From contig JAFTUV010000035.1 of the NCBI GenBank assembly GCA_017466065.1, positions 12,150-76,149 of the forward strand: a stretch of 64,000 bases of DNA, given 5' to 3'. Positions within the stretch are counted from its first letter, which is position 1, and every line of letters begins with the position of its first letter. Below the pieces are notes generated by a model that saw nothing but the letters and a program-made list of their open reading frames with translations, ran no database searches and was not told the origin of the DNA. The translations under genes and the position numbers were made by a program. Of this stretch, positions 53,861 to 63,691 are shown one piece after another. The DNA is from Bacteroidaceae bacterium. GTDB taxonomy: Bacteria > Bacteroidota > Bacteroidia > Bacteroidales > Bacteroidaceae.

Positions 53861-56029
53861 TCAGGAAATAAGGTCGTATAACATATTAAGCTCCTGTTCG
53901 TCGGCACCGCACTCGACGAGGGTGTGAGAATCCTTTATCATTTGCAATGAGAAACTCTCGTCGTTGGCACACAACTCCTTTGCTTTCAGGTAGAGTCCCA
54001 CCGCCGTTACATTCTCGTGCAACATCCACTCTGTGTGCGCCGCGTTCATATAATCGGTGAACTTAACGCCTTCCCGGCTCAAAATCTTACTGTAATAATT
54101 GCGTGCCTGCTCATACTTGCCGGTGAGGAATGAGCACCACGCGATGGCACGTTGCGTGCTTATGGAGCCGGGTTTCAGGAACTCCATCTTGAAGAAACAT
54201 CTAAAAGCCTCGTCGTATCTTTTGAGCAGTGCAAGGCACTCGCCGGTCTGTCTTAACAGCGACAGATTGTCGGGAGCAATATCCTCGGCCATCAGATAGT
54301 AGCTTATGGCTTTGTCGGGCTTTCCCGCCATACGGTAACACTGTGCTATGTGCAACAAAGTCCACAATGTGTCGGGCTTCATAATATCGGCACGGGTGTA
54401 GTAGTCTATTGCGGTAATATACTCTTGTTGCTTCTGCAAGCAATAGCCCATTTCTTGGTAGAATTGTTCGTCGGGAGTATTGTTCATCTCATAGATGTCG
54501 CCAACCATTTCGGCCTCGGCATAATATCCCTTGTCGATAAGGTGGCTGAATGTGCGCAACAGCGTGTCGGGCTCGTTCACCAACGGGCACAATACATCAC
54601 TTTCAAACAGGTTGAGCGACAGGATAAATGGGTCTCTGTACTCATTCCGTGCAGGTGCCAGCTTGAAGAAACGATAAAGGTCCTGTATGTATTGATTGCC
54701 TTCAATCTCGGCTCTCTTCTCTTTTGGAATTTCTGTATTTCTGTCAATCCCCTGTTCGCCAATCTCGTCGTCGCCGGCAATCTGTTGCATAAGCATCTCT
54801 TTTTGCTCTTGCGGCACCTGATTAAGAGTGAGGCAGAAGGAATATTTGTCGCTGTTGCAGAATACGCTCGAAGAACATATTGTCGATAGCAATGTGTTCT
54901 TTGCCCCATTGCTTTGCGGCATAATGTCGGCAATGGCAGGGAGCGTGGGGTCGAACGGCCGCAACCAGTTCATCGCCTTTTTGAAGAACGGATAATTCTT
55001 CAATTGCGAGAATGTGCTCATATAAACATCGGCACCCTCTATTTGCCATTGGGTAATCTCCTCCAATTTATCCTTTATCTTGTCCTTCTCGGCCCACTCT
55101 TTCCAATCGGGATTTTTATCCTCCTCCTGCTCAATCTCGCGTATAATGTCGAATCCTATTTTGCCGTTAAGATGCGGGTTCTTCATCATCGCCGGTATAA
55201 TCTCTTCGCGCATCTTACGGTCAATCTTCTGTGTCTCCCGGCAACGCAGCAGTTGAATTTGTATTGTAGCAATGCGTGCGAGTATTCGTGGCGAGTCTGT
55301 CAGCGACTCTGTGGCTGCAAGAACTTCGGGGTAATATTCCAATCGAGTATCGTATCTGAATATTACCAGAATGTATCCTATAAGAGCTCTGGTGGATATT
55401 CTTGTGCTCTTGCTTTCCACTGCTTTAATGAGTGTCATAGCCTTTGCCGGTTCAAAGCACTTTATGCTGCTCAATGTGATTGCGCCTACAATAACAGCCC
55501 TGTCGTTCACCGGCAATTCATTGTCGTTGATTATTGTCAGCAGCAATTCCGTGTAGCCTTTGTTCCAAGAAATACTGTTTACGATGGCTGTGAAGATGTT
55601 GTCGAGCAGTCTGTCGTGCTCTTCAAACAGTTCGGCTCTCACTCGCTTGCAATCTGTTTGTGGCAGCAAGGAGGTAACCTCAATGTTTGCGCAATTCTCC
55701 CGCAATTTGCGGTGCATAGTGTCGAGCTCTTCTGCGGAGTGGCTTTTGTAATATGCTTTGCGTGCAATGGCAATCTGGTCGTTAAGCATATAGCACTCTC
55801 CAATGAGAGTCTTGTGCATATTTTTCCGTCCCGGGTCGGGGGCACCTTTGCGCAAGTATTCCAACAGGTACTCGTAGGAACTTTTCATTTGGGTGAAACG
55901 TGTGCGCAGAGCCCACTCCTGCAAATCGTCAATGTCGCTACACAGGGTGTCGATAGCCTTCTTCAACTGCTTGGCTGCAAGTAGTTTGTTTACCTTTTTT
56001 CTAATCTCTTCGCAACGTTTATCTTCCAT
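53861..56029 (-). CDS. Tetratricopeptide-repeat protein, 722 aa
   Basis: Helical throughout. At least four TPR-like repeats are recognisable in the C-terminal third (about 540-680: MGYCLQKQQEYITAIDYYTRA, AQCYRMAGKPDKAISYYLMAEDIAPD, TGECLALLKRYDEAFRCFFKMEFLKPG, AWCSFLTGKYEQARNYYSKILS). No signal peptide, so probably cytoplasmic. TPR repeats bind proteins; partner unknown. Confidence 0.88.
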   Translation of the reverse strand: MEDKRCEEIRKKVNKLLAAKQLKKAIDTLCSDIDDLQEWALRTRFTQMKSSYEYLLEYLRKGAPDPGRKNMHKTLIGECYMLNDQIAIARKAYYKSHSAEELDTMHRKLRENCANIEVTSLLPQTDCKRVRAELFEEHDRLLDNIFTAIVNSISWNKGYTELLLTIINDNELPVNDRAVIVGAITLSSIKCFEPAKAMTLIKAVESKSTRISTRALIGYILVIFRYDTRLEYYPEVLAATESLTDSPRILARIATIQIQLLRCRETQKIDRKMREEIIPAMMKNPHLNGKIGFDIIREIEQEEDKNPDWKEWAEKDKIKDKLEEITQWQIEGADVYMSTFSQLKNYPFFKKAMNWLRPFDPTLPAIADIMPQSNGAKNTLLSTICSSSVFCNSDKYSFCLTLNQVPQEQKEMLMQQIAGDDEIGEQGIDRNTEIPKEKRAEIEGNQYIQDLYRFFKLAPARNEYRDPFILSLNLFESDVLCPLVNEPDTLLRTFSHLIDKGYYAEAEMVGDIYEMNNTPDEQFYQEMGYCLQKQQEYITAIDYYTRADIMKPDTLWTLLHIAQCYRMAGKPDKAISYYLMAEDIAPDNLSLLRQTGECLALLKRYDEAFRCFFKMEFLKPGSISTQRAIAWCSFLTGKYEQARNYYSKILSREGVKFTDYMNAAHTEWMLHENVTAVGLYLKAKELCANDESFSLQMIKDSHTLVECGADEQELNMLYDLIS

Positions 56030-56045
56030 AAATGTTTTTATAAAT

Positions 56046-56075
56046 GTAAACAGCGTGGTTTTCCACGCTGTTTAC
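56046..56075 (-). terminator. Terminator after pgk
   Basis: Perfect 13-bp stem (GTAAACAGCGTGG with CCACGCTGTTTAC) with a 4-nt loop just beyond the pgk stop; T-rich sequence follows on the minus strand. Confidence 0.75.
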
Positions 56076-56098
56076 CCATATTCAATGAATTATTTTAA

Positions 56099-57349
56099 TT
56101 ATTCACCTTTGATGGCAGCTACTCCGGGGAGCACCTTGCCTTCGATGGCTTCGAGCAATGCACCGCCACCTGTTGAGATGTACGATACTTTGTCGGCCAT
56201 ATTGAACTTGTTGACACAGGCAACAGAGTCACCACCACCTACAAGCGAGAATGCACCGTTGGCAGTAGCCTTTGCAATAGCCTCGGCAATAGCGAGTGAA
56301 CCGCCAACAAAGTTGTCAAATTCAAATACGCCTGCGGGGCCGTTCCACAAAATTGTCTTTGCATTCTCGATGGCAGCAGCAAATGCTTTGCGAGCCTCGG
56401 GACCTGCATCCAAGCCTTCCCAGCCGTCGGGAATTTCGTTCACGGGAACAACCTGTGAGTTTGCATCGTTAGAGAAGTCGTCGGCAGCAATGCAGTCGGT
56501 AGCAAGAACAAGGTTAACACCTTTTGCCTTTGCCTGCTCGATGATGTCGAGTGCAAGCTGCAACTTGTCGTCCTCAACGATTGAATTACCAATCTTGCCA
56601 CCCTGTGCCTTTGCAAATGTATATGTCATACCACCGCAGAGGATAAGGTTGTCAACCTTGTCCATAAGGTTCTCAATGATACCAATCTTGGTAGAAACCT
56701 TTGAACCACCCATAATGGCAGTGAAGGGGCGTTTGATGTCTTTGAGAATATTGTCAACAGCCTGAACCTCTTTCTCCATCAAATAGCCAAGCATCTTGTT
56801 GTCGGCATCGAAGTAGTCGGCAATAACGGCTGTTGAAGCGTGACGACGGTGTGCTGTACCGAATGCGTCGTTGATGTAGCAGTCGGCATACGAAGCGAGA
56901 GTCTTTGAAAACTCTTTCTGCGACTCTTTCATAGCCTTCTTTGCATCGTTGTATGCGGGATCCTCCTTGTCGATACCCACGGGCTTGCCCTCCTCTTCGG
57001 GGTAGAAACGGAGATTTTCGAGCATAAGAACCTCACCGGGTTTCAATGCGGCAGCAGCCTCGGCAGCCTTTGCGCAGTCGGGTGCAAACTGAACGGCAAC
57101 GCCCAATTTCTCCGATACAGCGTCAACAATCTGGCTCAAAGAGAACTTTGCGTTCACCTTGCCTTTGGGCTTGCCCATATGCGACATAATGATGAGCGCG
57201 CCACCATCGGCCAACACCTTTTTGAGTGTGGGGAGCGCACCGCGGATACGGGTGTCGTCGGTAATTTTACCCTCTTCGTTCAAAGGCACATTGAAGTCTA
57301 CGCGAACGATAGCTTTCTTGCCTGCAAAATTAAATTTGTCAATAGTCAT
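56099..57349 (-). CDS. pgk: Phosphoglycerate kinase
   Basis: 416 residues. [11 protein letters not shown], the [16 protein letters not shown] loop, the HRRHAST segment, [15 protein letters not shown] and the ATP-site [12 protein letters not shown] are conserved. Glycolysis. It has its own -7 box upstream (minus strand TATCTTCG, 57409-57402). Confidence 0.98.
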   Translation of the reverse strand: MTIDKFNFAGKKAIVRVDFNVPLNEEGKITDDTRIRGALPTLKKVLADGGALIIMSHMGKPKGKVNAKFSLSQIVDAVSEKLGVAVQFAPDCAKAAEAAAALKPGEVLMLENLRFYPEEEGKPVGIDKEDPAYNDAKKAMKESQKEFSKTLASYADCYINDAFGTAHRRHASTAVIADYFDADNKMLGYLMEKEVQAVDNILKDIKRPFTAIMGGSKVSTKIGIIENLMDKVDNLILCGGMTYTFAKAQGGKIGNSIVEDDKLQLALDIIEQAKAKGVNLVLATDCIAADDFSNDANSQVVPVNEIPDGWEGLDAGPEARKAFAAAIENAKTILWNGPAGVFEFDNFVGGSLAIAEAIAKATANGAFSLVGGGDSVACVNKFNMADKVSYISTGGGALLEAIEGKVLPGVAAIKGE

Positions 57350-57401
57350 AATTCAATTTATTTTATGTTAGTAAAACTGTTATTGTTGAATATTTATTTT
57401 G

Positions 57402-57409
57402 CGAAGATA
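57402..57409 (-). promoter_or_regulatory. -7 box of pgk promoter
   Basis: Minus-strand TATCTTCG, the same variant as in rlmH and nadC promoters. No clear TTTG -33 partner. Leader about 45 nt. Confidence 0.4.
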
Positions 57410-57451
57410 ATGTTTTTTAAATAAAAGAGATAATTATTTAGGGAAAAATTG

Positions 57452-57639
57452 AGAAGCTGTTTGAATTTCTAAAAAATATTTTTCTTATAGAAGCCGAATC
57501 TCTCGCCATTTTTATATTCAAGAATGTTTGTTTCCTTCTTTTTCGTGGTTATGTAGCCCGCTACACGCCCTTAAAAAAGAAATAAACATCCTATCCTCGC
57601 TCTATAAAAACTTTGGCGATATAAATTCAAACAACTTCT
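57452..57639. repeat. MITE-like element, copy 3 (188 bp, inverted relative to copies 1 and 2)
   Basis: Begins AGAAGCTGTTTGAATTT and ends AAATTCAAACAACTTCT. It is the reverse complement of copies 1 and 2 in body sequence. It lies directly left of the restriction-modification operon. Confidence 0.87.
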
Positions 57640-57663
57640 GAAATATGATGAATTTATGTGATG

Positions 57664-58665
57664 TTATTTTATCAACACATGCAGGTATTCTGTTGTTGAA
57701 TCGGCAATATGCTTTCTGTTCTCTTTCTTGTCGGCTCTAAATCTCTGGTACTCCTTCTGAAATACTTGATATTGGCCATATTTGCTCATTATGTGTTTAA
57801 TAGTTTCGACAGACATCAATCCTTCATTGTTGTATGATAGTATTATATATTTGAATTGTGCGTCACGAATTAAATCTTCAAAGGATTTTTGTACACAAGT
57901 TTTACTGCAATAGTTAGACTTGTTGTATTCTCTTAATCCTGTTTTACCTTTCGGCATAAACGGTTTATATTCGGCAATTGTGTTTAATAAATGATAATTG
58001 GCACCATATTGCCTTGCATTGTATGGTGGGTCAAGATACAAAATATCTCCTTTTATCTGTTTGATTAATAGGTTTGCATCCTGCTTGTAAACTTCGTGTT
58101 CATTACAATTAAGTTGAAAATAGGCAGGCTGCATAACAATTTTCTTTTGTGCTGATTTCTTCAACTGTTTAAGAAATGCACCATACACCGATGCTGTATT
58201 TGCAATTTTATCCGCACATTCAATTAAACTGCATATTAGGAAATAGTATATATCGTCTGAAATTTCTCCGCTTATTTTCCAGTTTTCAATAGTCGTTCTT
58301 ATCGCATCTATTTTCTTGCCATTCTCGTCCGAGAAATATTGTCTGTTATTGCCACCTCCTTTGCAATATTGTGTATATACAAAGCCGTTGTCAATACCGT
58401 CAAGAGAATTAAGTTTGTTTATATATTCATCTTTGCCCTCAAAATCTTTATGGTTGCCAATGTAGTTGCGGTTTAGAACATAGCTATAATATTCAAGGTC
58501 GTTGGAAATAACTTTGCGTACTTGTGTTTTGAAGTGACGACCAACGATTCCTGTACCGGCAAAAAGGTCGCAAAATACAAGCTGTGACATATTATCGCCA
58601 ACAATGCTTTTTATGGTTCTGTCTATAAAGTCGAGCAGTGAATATTTCGAGCCAATGTAGTTCAT
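57664..58665 (-). CDS. DNA adenine N6-methyltransferase, D12 (Dam) class
   Basis: 333 residues. N-terminal YIGSKYSLLDFI, SAM motif FAGTG (about residue 35-39), SNDLEYYSYVLNRNYIGN and catalytic YLDPPYNARQYG (about 213-224). This order is typical of class alpha m6A methyltransferases. Last gene of a four-gene leftward operon. It may protect one strand of an asymmetric recognition site. Confidence 0.9.
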   Translation of the reverse strand: MNYIGSKYSLLDFIDRTIKSIVGDNMSQLVFCDLFAGTGIVGRHFKTQVRKVISNDLEYYSYVLNRNYIGNHKDFEGKDEYINKLNSLDGIDNGFVYTQYCKGGGNNRQYFSDENGKKIDAIRTTIENWKISGEISDDIYYFLICSLIECADKIANTASVYGAFLKQLKKSAQKKIVMQPAYFQLNCNEHEVYKQDANLLIKQIKGDILYLDPPYNARQYGANYHLLNTIAEYKPFMPKGKTGLREYNKSNYCSKTCVQKSFEDLIRDAQFKYIILSYNNEGLMSVETIKHIMSKYGQYQVFQKEYQRFRADKKENRKHIADSTTEYLHVLIK

Positions 58666-58668
58666 TGT

Positions 58669-59799
58669 TCAATACGGTGTCTTTGTGAATATCAAATTAC
58701 TTCCATTATCGGTAACTTCTATATATTCTAATGGCAAACAAATGCCATTGTATTGGGCGTTAAAATTATGAAACGCTTGCCTTGTTGCAATATCTAAGTT
58801 CGAAGCCGGACAGATTAGCACAGGGCGAATAGTGCTAGGCTTGTTAGGTATATAATATTGTTTTATCCAATCTATATAACGAGAAATCTGCCTTATGTTG
58901 CCAGCCGATGCAGGTACAGCTTTTAATTCTATCGGTACAATTTCTCTATCTATATCATCATTTTTCTTAGAGAACAAAATGTCGATTCTTTGCATTCCCA
59001 CACCACAAGACACCTCGTTGCCAAGCCATTCCAGAGTCTGACCGGTTATATTAAGAACTGTATCGAGAGAATGGTAACTACCTAAGTTCTGAGTAATAAA
59101 CATTTGCAAATGCGATTCATACGCTTTGTTATTAGCCTTCTTGTTTAATAACCTTGGCAATATGTCAAATGCATTATGTGTATCACCGGTATAATTCGTT
59201 GGTTGCGTGCCGAGTGCAATTTGTCTGTTATTGTAAAAGGAGTAACTATTACCGGTGATATAATTGTTGTTGTTTTTTGCTCTAATAAGCCCGAATAATC
59301 GTTCTGCTTCATATAGAGTAATCATAGTGTTCCCGCGATTACCTTTTAGCTTTCTATAAATTAAACTCCACAACATTTGATTCGGAGCAGCAATACCTTT
59401 AATCTCATCTAATGCTTCCCATTCAGTAACACCTTCGGCATACACCTTATATGGTTTTATTCTTGCTCTAAAAGTTAAATTTTTACCTAACTCGTTAAAT
59501 AAATACTGTGTAGCTCCGCTTGGCTCATAAAATGGTAAACTTTCTATTTTATAGATTCCATAGAATTTGCCTTCCATTCCTTTCGTAGCCTGAACATAGA
59601 AAATTACAAAGTCGCCAATTCGCACTCGACTAAAATCTGCCATCATAGACACTAAACCATTTTCGGTCTGTGAATGCAAATGGGAATCTTTATTTCTATT
59701 AAAATCTATATCTTTGTTTTTAGAGCCGGTCCCAACAAACATATATTCCAAATGTACTTTGAAACTTCGTTCATCTACAATAAAAACATGGGTAGTCAT
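58669..59799 (-). CDS. Probable restriction endonuclease: EVE/PUA-like N-terminus and PD-(D/E)xK nuclease
   Basis: 376 residues. The N-terminal domain (about 5-130, RIGDFVIFYVQATKGMEGKFYGIYKI) resembles EVE/PUA folds that read modified bases. The C-terminal half has QRIDILF (Asp at about 272) and PIELKAV (Glu-x-Lys about 289-291), the layout of a PD-(D/E)xK active site. Its stop is 3 nt before the methyltransferase start. A modification-dependent or ordinary type II enzyme are both possible. Confidence 0.75.
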   Translation of the reverse strand: MTTHVFIVDERSFKVHLEYMFVGTGSKNKDIDFNRNKDSHLHSQTENGLVSMMADFSRVRIGDFVIFYVQATKGMEGKFYGIYKIESLPFYEPSGATQYLFNELGKNLTFRARIKPYKVYAEGVTEWEALDEIKGIAAPNQMLWSLIYRKLKGNRGNTMITLYEAERLFGLIRAKNNNNYITGNSYSFYNNRQIALGTQPTNYTGDTHNAFDILPRLLNKKANNKAYESHLQMFITQNLGSYHSLDTVLNITGQTLEWLGNEVSCGVGMQRIDILFSKKNDDIDREIVPIELKAVPASAGNIRQISRYIDWIKQYYIPNKPSTIRPVLICPASNLDIATRQAFHNFNAQYNGICLPLEYIEVTDNGSNLIFTKTPY

Positions 59800-59811
59800 A
59801 GTTTTGTCTGC

Positions 59812-60492
59812 TTATTCGGTTGGATACAACTTTTTCATTATATATTCAGCTGTATGTTCTGAGGCCTCCTTTGAAACTCTTGCGATACAACTCTTTCTAT
59901 ATGCAACAGGATCATACTGATAACAACCAACGCAACCCAACGCTTCGGTATAGTCACCATCTCCTTCATAAAAAGGATACGGGTTCCCTTTAATATTTTG
60001 TGCATCCCACCTTTTACCGGTTCGCTTGCACTCTTTGCATATTTGACGCTTTACGTCATTTGCAGCCTTGCACAGAGGCTGAAAGTCATTCAAATGCTGC
60101 GTGGTAGGATTGGATACACGCCAATCTTCTTTCCTTCCATCCTTATGGTCAATTTCGATTTTTGTATTCTCGGAAAAACCGCGTACTCCAAGCATAACGC
60201 AACGTTGGTTCTTATAGTAATCCCGAATATCCTTTCGAATATTCTGGTTAAAGGTATCCTCTTTTCTAATCCCCGCCAATCTTATAGCATCAATAGAGTT
60301 ACCTTTTGTTTTTGATTTGTCAAATTCAACAATATATTTCTTTGCCAAAGATGAACTCGCACGACACCAACTACCTCCATTGCCCAATTGCAGGTCGGCG
60401 TACTCTCCAACAAATTCTGTTGAATGTACCCATCGACTTTTGCCTTTTTCATTAGGTTGTGCCAGTTTTATGAATAAATCTGTTTTTGTCAT
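59812..60492 (-). CDS. HNH restriction endonuclease
   Basis: 226 residues. The beta-beta-alpha metal motif reads EIDHKDGRK (DH at about 115-116), followed by N and the FQPLC...N-K segment. C-terminal cysteine pairs (ICKEC, CVGC) suit a structural zinc. Its start lies 3 nt from the stop of the upstream methyltransferase. Relatives include type II enzymes that cut at short asymmetric sites. Confidence 0.85.
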   Translation of the reverse strand: MTKTDLFIKLAQPNEKGKSRWVHSTEFVGEYADLQLGNGGSWCRASSSLAKKYIVEFDKSKTKGNSIDAIRLAGIRKEDTFNQNIRKDIRDYYKNQRCVMLGVRGFSENTKIEIDHKDGRKEDWRVSNPTTQHLNDFQPLCKAANDVKRQICKECKRTGKRWDAQNIKGNPYPFYEGDGDYTEALGCVGCYQYDPVAYRKSCIARVSKEASEHTAEYIMKKLYPTE

Positions 60493-60495
60493 ATC

Positions 60496-61284
60496 TTAAA
60501 GTTTCTTGAATACAAAAATGTATTCGTGCTTAAATAGGAAATAGTCACTTTTTAATGCACGGTACTTCCATATATCTTGTACTCCCAATTTCCCTCTGTT
60601 TCCTTCAATGTTCTTTACTATGATCCCTTTCATTTTTACTTTGAACTTTTGTCGAATGGAATTCATAATAAGGAATGCAAGAGGTACAACTTCACTTTTT
60701 TTATAAATATCACCTGCCACTACTGCAAAATAGCCGTTCTTTTTTAAATATCTGAAACCATTATTTATGGCATTTGTAAGTTTTTCCAAAAACAGGTCAA
60801 CATCGGCAATGTTAGATAAATCTTTTTTATTGTCAGTGAATTTTACAATATCCAAATAAGGTGGATGGGCTATCATAAAATCAACTTGTGAACTGTTTTT
60901 TCTGGCAAGCCACTCCTCAATGTTTATAGTGAACTCCCTTGAATCTGTGACATCAGCATTTTTAATTTCATAATCAATAGCGGAACTGTCACCCATTGTT
61001 TCGTTTACATACTTTATAATATTTTCGTTTATATCAAAACCAATGTAATCCCTTTTAAGACTTTCGCATTCAAAAAGGGTTGTACCGCTTCCTGAAAACA
61101 ATTCTAGAACAGTGTCGCCAATATTTGTATACCGTCGTATCAGTTGATTCGGAATTTGAGGGACAAAATTACCGTGATATATATTCTTGTGCTTGCCACC
61201 TTTTGCTCTTTCCGGCATTATCCACAAACTATCTACATTAATATCGGTCTGCTTCCAATTTTCGATATTTATTTCATCGCTCAT
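60496..61284 (-). CDS. DNA methyltransferase, N4-cytosine/N6-adenine type
   Basis: 262 residues. SAM site LELFSGSGTT (about 62-70) follows an NFVPQIPNQLI helix, and the catalytic motif reads AHPPYLDI (HPPY, about 139-142). The first gene of the operon. Class beta/gamma-like, thus of different origin from the D12 enzyme at the other end. Confidence 0.88.
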   Translation of the reverse strand: MSDEINIENWKQTDINVDSLWIMPERAKGGKHKNIYHGNFVPQIPNQLIRRYTNIGDTVLELFSGSGTTLFECESLKRDYIGFDINENIIKYVNETMGDSSAIDYEIKNADVTDSREFTINIEEWLARKNSSQVDFMIAHPPYLDIVKFTDNKKDLSNIADVDLFLEKLTNAINNGFRYLKKNGYFAVVAGDIYKKSEVVPLAFLIMNSIRQKFKVKMKGIIVKNIEGNRGKLGVQDIWKYRALKSDYFLFKHEYIFVFKKL

Positions 61285-61328
61285 ACTGAATACAAATTTA
61301 TAAAAAACAACGAAATTGCAGTTCCCAA

Positions 61329-61366
61329 TATAAGAAAAACTTTTTCTTAAAATCTAAGCAGCTTCT
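61329..61366. repeat. Relic of the MITE 3' end
   Basis: ATAAGAAAAACTTTTTCTTAAAATCTAAGCAGCTTCTA resembles the right end of copies 1-3 (ATAAGAAAAATATTTTTTAGAAATTCAAACAGCTTCTA) with several changes. It lies at the upstream end of the restriction-modification operon. Confidence 0.6.
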
Positions 61367-61380
61367 AAATATTCCTTCTC

Positions 61381-62019
61381 TCAGACTTTTTGATACTCCT
61401 TGCAAAACCCTCTTAAACCACATTCTTCGCATTTTGGCAACCTGGCCTTGCACACATATCTGCCGTGCAGAATGAGCCAATGGTGAGCCTTGGGAATAAT
61501 ATCGGCGGGAATATACTTTACGAGCTGCTTTTCCACGCTGTAAGGAGTAGTGCAGCGTTTGGGCGCAAGCCCTATCCTGTGGCTCACCCTGAAAACGTGC
61601 GTGTCAACGGCCATTGCACTCTTGTTGTAGACAACAGCCTGAATAACATTGGCAGTCTTGCGTCCCACGCCCGGCAGAGTGACAAGCTCTTCGAGAGTGC
61701 AGGGAACTTCGCCGTTAAAGTCGCTGCACAGTTTTTGCGCCATTCCCACAAGATGCTTTGCCTTGTTGTTGGGGTACGAAATGCTTTTTATGTAGTTAAA
61801 GACCTCATCGGGGTGGGCGGCTGCAAGCTCCTGCGGTGTGTCGTAGCGTGCAAACAGTTCGGGAGTTACGAGATTTACCCGTTTGTCGGTGCATTGTGCC
61901 GACAGAATTACAGCCACAAGCAATTCGAACGGGGTAGTGTAGTGCAGCTCCGTTTCGGCAACGGGCATAGCTTTTTCGAAGTGCTCAATCATAAGTTTGT
62001 ATCGTTCTGCCGTTCTCAT
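61381..62019 (-). CDS. nth: Endonuclease III
   Basis: 212 residues. Helix-hairpin-helix LVTLPGVGRKTANVI with catalytic Lys in GRKTANV and Asp in VDTHVFRVSHRIG; C-terminal 4Fe-4S cysteines (C-x6-C-x2-C-x5-C as CKARLPKCEECGLRGFC). Base-excision glycosylase/AP lyase for oxidised pyrimidines. Confidence 0.97.
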   Translation of the reverse strand: MRTAERYKLMIEHFEKAMPVAETELHYTTPFELLVAVILSAQCTDKRVNLVTPELFARYDTPQELAAAHPDEVFNYIKSISYPNNKAKHLVGMAQKLCSDFNGEVPCTLEELVTLPGVGRKTANVIQAVVYNKSAMAVDTHVFRVSHRIGLAPKRCTTPYSVEKQLVKYIPADIIPKAHHWLILHGRYVCKARLPKCEECGLRGFCKEYQKV

Positions 62020-62036
62020 ACCCCATCCGTTATTTT

Positions 62037-62537
62037 CTATAATACAAATGTTCTTATCTCACAATTTCCCATAAGAGTAACATCGCGGTGAGTGACACCT
62101 TCGAGCTCGGCCTGCATTATGCGACACAGAAAGCCGTGGCTGAATGCAAGCACTCTCTTGTCGGGATATTCTTTACGCACTTTATCGAAAAATGCATTTG
62201 CTCTTTTAATCATCGACTCCTCGCTCTCAACCGTTTCGTTCAGCACGGCACCTTTTATGGGCGTGCCGGCAAGGTTGCCGAGGTCGCGCTCGCGCAGCAG
62301 AGGCTCTTTGATGAATGTGCATTCAATGCCGTCGAGAGCAATCTCCGCAGTGTCGAGGCAACGTTTAAGGTCGCTGCACAGCACAATGTCGAATGTCATT
62401 TCTGCAAGGCGGGGGCGCAAGCTCACAGCCTCTTCTTTTCCTTTCTCTGAGAGGTGTCCGGGTGTCTGTCCCTGAAATACTCCCTGTGAGTTCTCTATTG
62501 TTTCCCCGTGGCGAACAAGATGTAAAGTAGTGCTCAT
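62037..62537 (-). CDS. Histidine phosphatase family protein
   Basis: 166 residues. RHGETIEN (catalytic His about 10), the second His in SHGFLCR (about 134) and the LRERDLGNLAG acid segment. Could be a phosphoglycerate mutase or a more general phosphatase; substrate unknown. Confidence 0.9.
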   Translation of the reverse strand: MSTTLHLVRHGETIENSQGVFQGQTPGHLSEKGKEEAVSLRPRLAEMTFDIVLCSDLKRCLDTAEIALDGIECTFIKEPLLRERDLGNLAGTPIKGAVLNETVESEESMIKRANAFFDKVRKEYPDKRVLAFSHGFLCRIMQAELEGVTHRDVTLMGNCEIRTFVL

Positions 62538-62565
62538 AAATGCTTTGTGTTAAACAAGTTTTTAA

Positions 62566-62599
62566 AAAGAGCCGGCAATCGTTCGATTGCCGGCTCTTT
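62566..62599 (-). terminator. Terminator after pheS
   Basis: Perfect 15-bp stem (AAAGAGCCGGCAATC, loop GTTC, complement) with T-rich end on the minus strand. Confidence 0.88.
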
Positions 62600-62608
62600 A
62601 TCTTAATC

Positions 62609-63628
62609 TTAATTTGCGTTCTCGAACAGTTTTAAGAATCTCACATCGTTCTCACTGAACAATCGCAAGTCCTTCACTTGGTATTTGAGGTTGGTGATAC
62701 GCTCTATACCCATTCCAAAAGCATAGCCCGAATACTCCTTGCTGTCAATGCCGCAAAGCTCCAATACATTGGGGTCCACCATTCCGCAACCAAGAATTTC
62801 CACCCATCCTGTATTCTTGCAGAAGGGGCAACCCTTTCCGCCGCAAATGTTGCAACTGATGTCCATTTCGGCACTGGGCTCGGTGAAGGGGAAGTACGAT
62901 GGGCGCAGACGAATTTTTGTATCCTTGCCGAACATCTCCTGTGCAAACAGCAGAAGTACCTGTTTAAGGTCGGTAAACGAAACGTTCTTGTCAATATACA
63001 AGCCCTCCAACTGATGGAAAAAACAGTGTGCACGGTAGCTTATGGCCTCGTTGCGGTAAACGCGTCCCGGAGCGATGATGCGAATGGGAGGCTTGCTTGT
63101 TTCCATTACCCGACTTTGCACGCTGCTTGTGTGAGTGCGCAGAATAATGTCGGGGTGAGCCTCAATGAAGAATGTGTCCTGCATATCGCGGGCAGGATGG
63201 TCGTCGGCAAAGTTCATCGACGAGAATACGTGCCAGTCGTCCTCAACCTCGGGGCCGTTGGCGATGGAGAAGCCCAAGCGTGCGAAAATATCCACAATCT
63301 CGTTCTTTACGATGGTCAACGGGTGGCGTGTGCCCAATGTTGCAGGGTACGAGGGGCGTGTGAGGTCAATCTCGCACTGCTCGTCGTCGCCCGTTTCGAG
63401 CTTCTCTTTAAGTGTGTTTATGTGTTCCTGAACAGCGTTTTTAAGCTCGTTCAGTTTTACGCCCACCTCTCTCTTCTGCTCCGCAGGAACTTCGCGGAAC
63501 TGTGCCATAAGGCTGTTCAAAAGACCTTTCTTGCTCAAATATTTAAGGCGCAAGCCCTCCAACTCCTCGGCGTTGGCAGCAGTTGTCCCCTTAATCTCTT
63601 CGAGCAACGAATTTATCTGTTCTATCAT
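62609..63628 (-). CDS. pheS: Phenylalanyl-tRNA synthetase alpha chain
   Basis: 339 residues. N-terminal coiled coil, class II aminoacyl-tRNA synthetase motifs (motif 2 HTSSVQSRVME..., RIIAPGRVYRNEA; motif 3 YAFGMGIERI). ATG 63628 is chosen over the in-frame ATG at 63694 because it gives the normal N-terminus MIEQINSLLEEI. The promoter -7 box TAACTTTG is on the minus strand at 63699-63692, inside the longer frame, which supports the shorter start. Confidence 0.97.
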   Translation of the reverse strand: MIEQINSLLEEIKGTTAANAEELEGLRLKYLSKKGLLNSLMAQFREVPAEQKREVGVKLNELKNAVQEHINTLKEKLETGDDEQCEIDLTRPSYPATLGTRHPLTIVKNEIVDIFARLGFSIANGPEVEDDWHVFSSMNFADDHPARDMQDTFFIEAHPDIILRTHTSSVQSRVMETSKPPIRIIAPGRVYRNEAISYRAHCFFHQLEGLYIDKNVSFTDLKQVLLLFAQEMFGKDTKIRLRPSYFPFTEPSAEMDISCNICGGKGCPFCKNTGWVEILGCGMVDPNVLELCGIDSKEYSGYAFGMGIERITNLKYQVKDLRLFSENDVRFLKLFENAN

Positions 63629-63691
63629 ATATTCTTTGTTTAATTTGTTCTCTACATTGTGCGGCTGTCGGAATTCGGCAGCCGTAGGCTG

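Noticed and set aside
54914..55984. 356-residue frame opposite the TPR gene
   Set aside because: Antisense shadow; no membrane or domain pattern consistent with a real protein.
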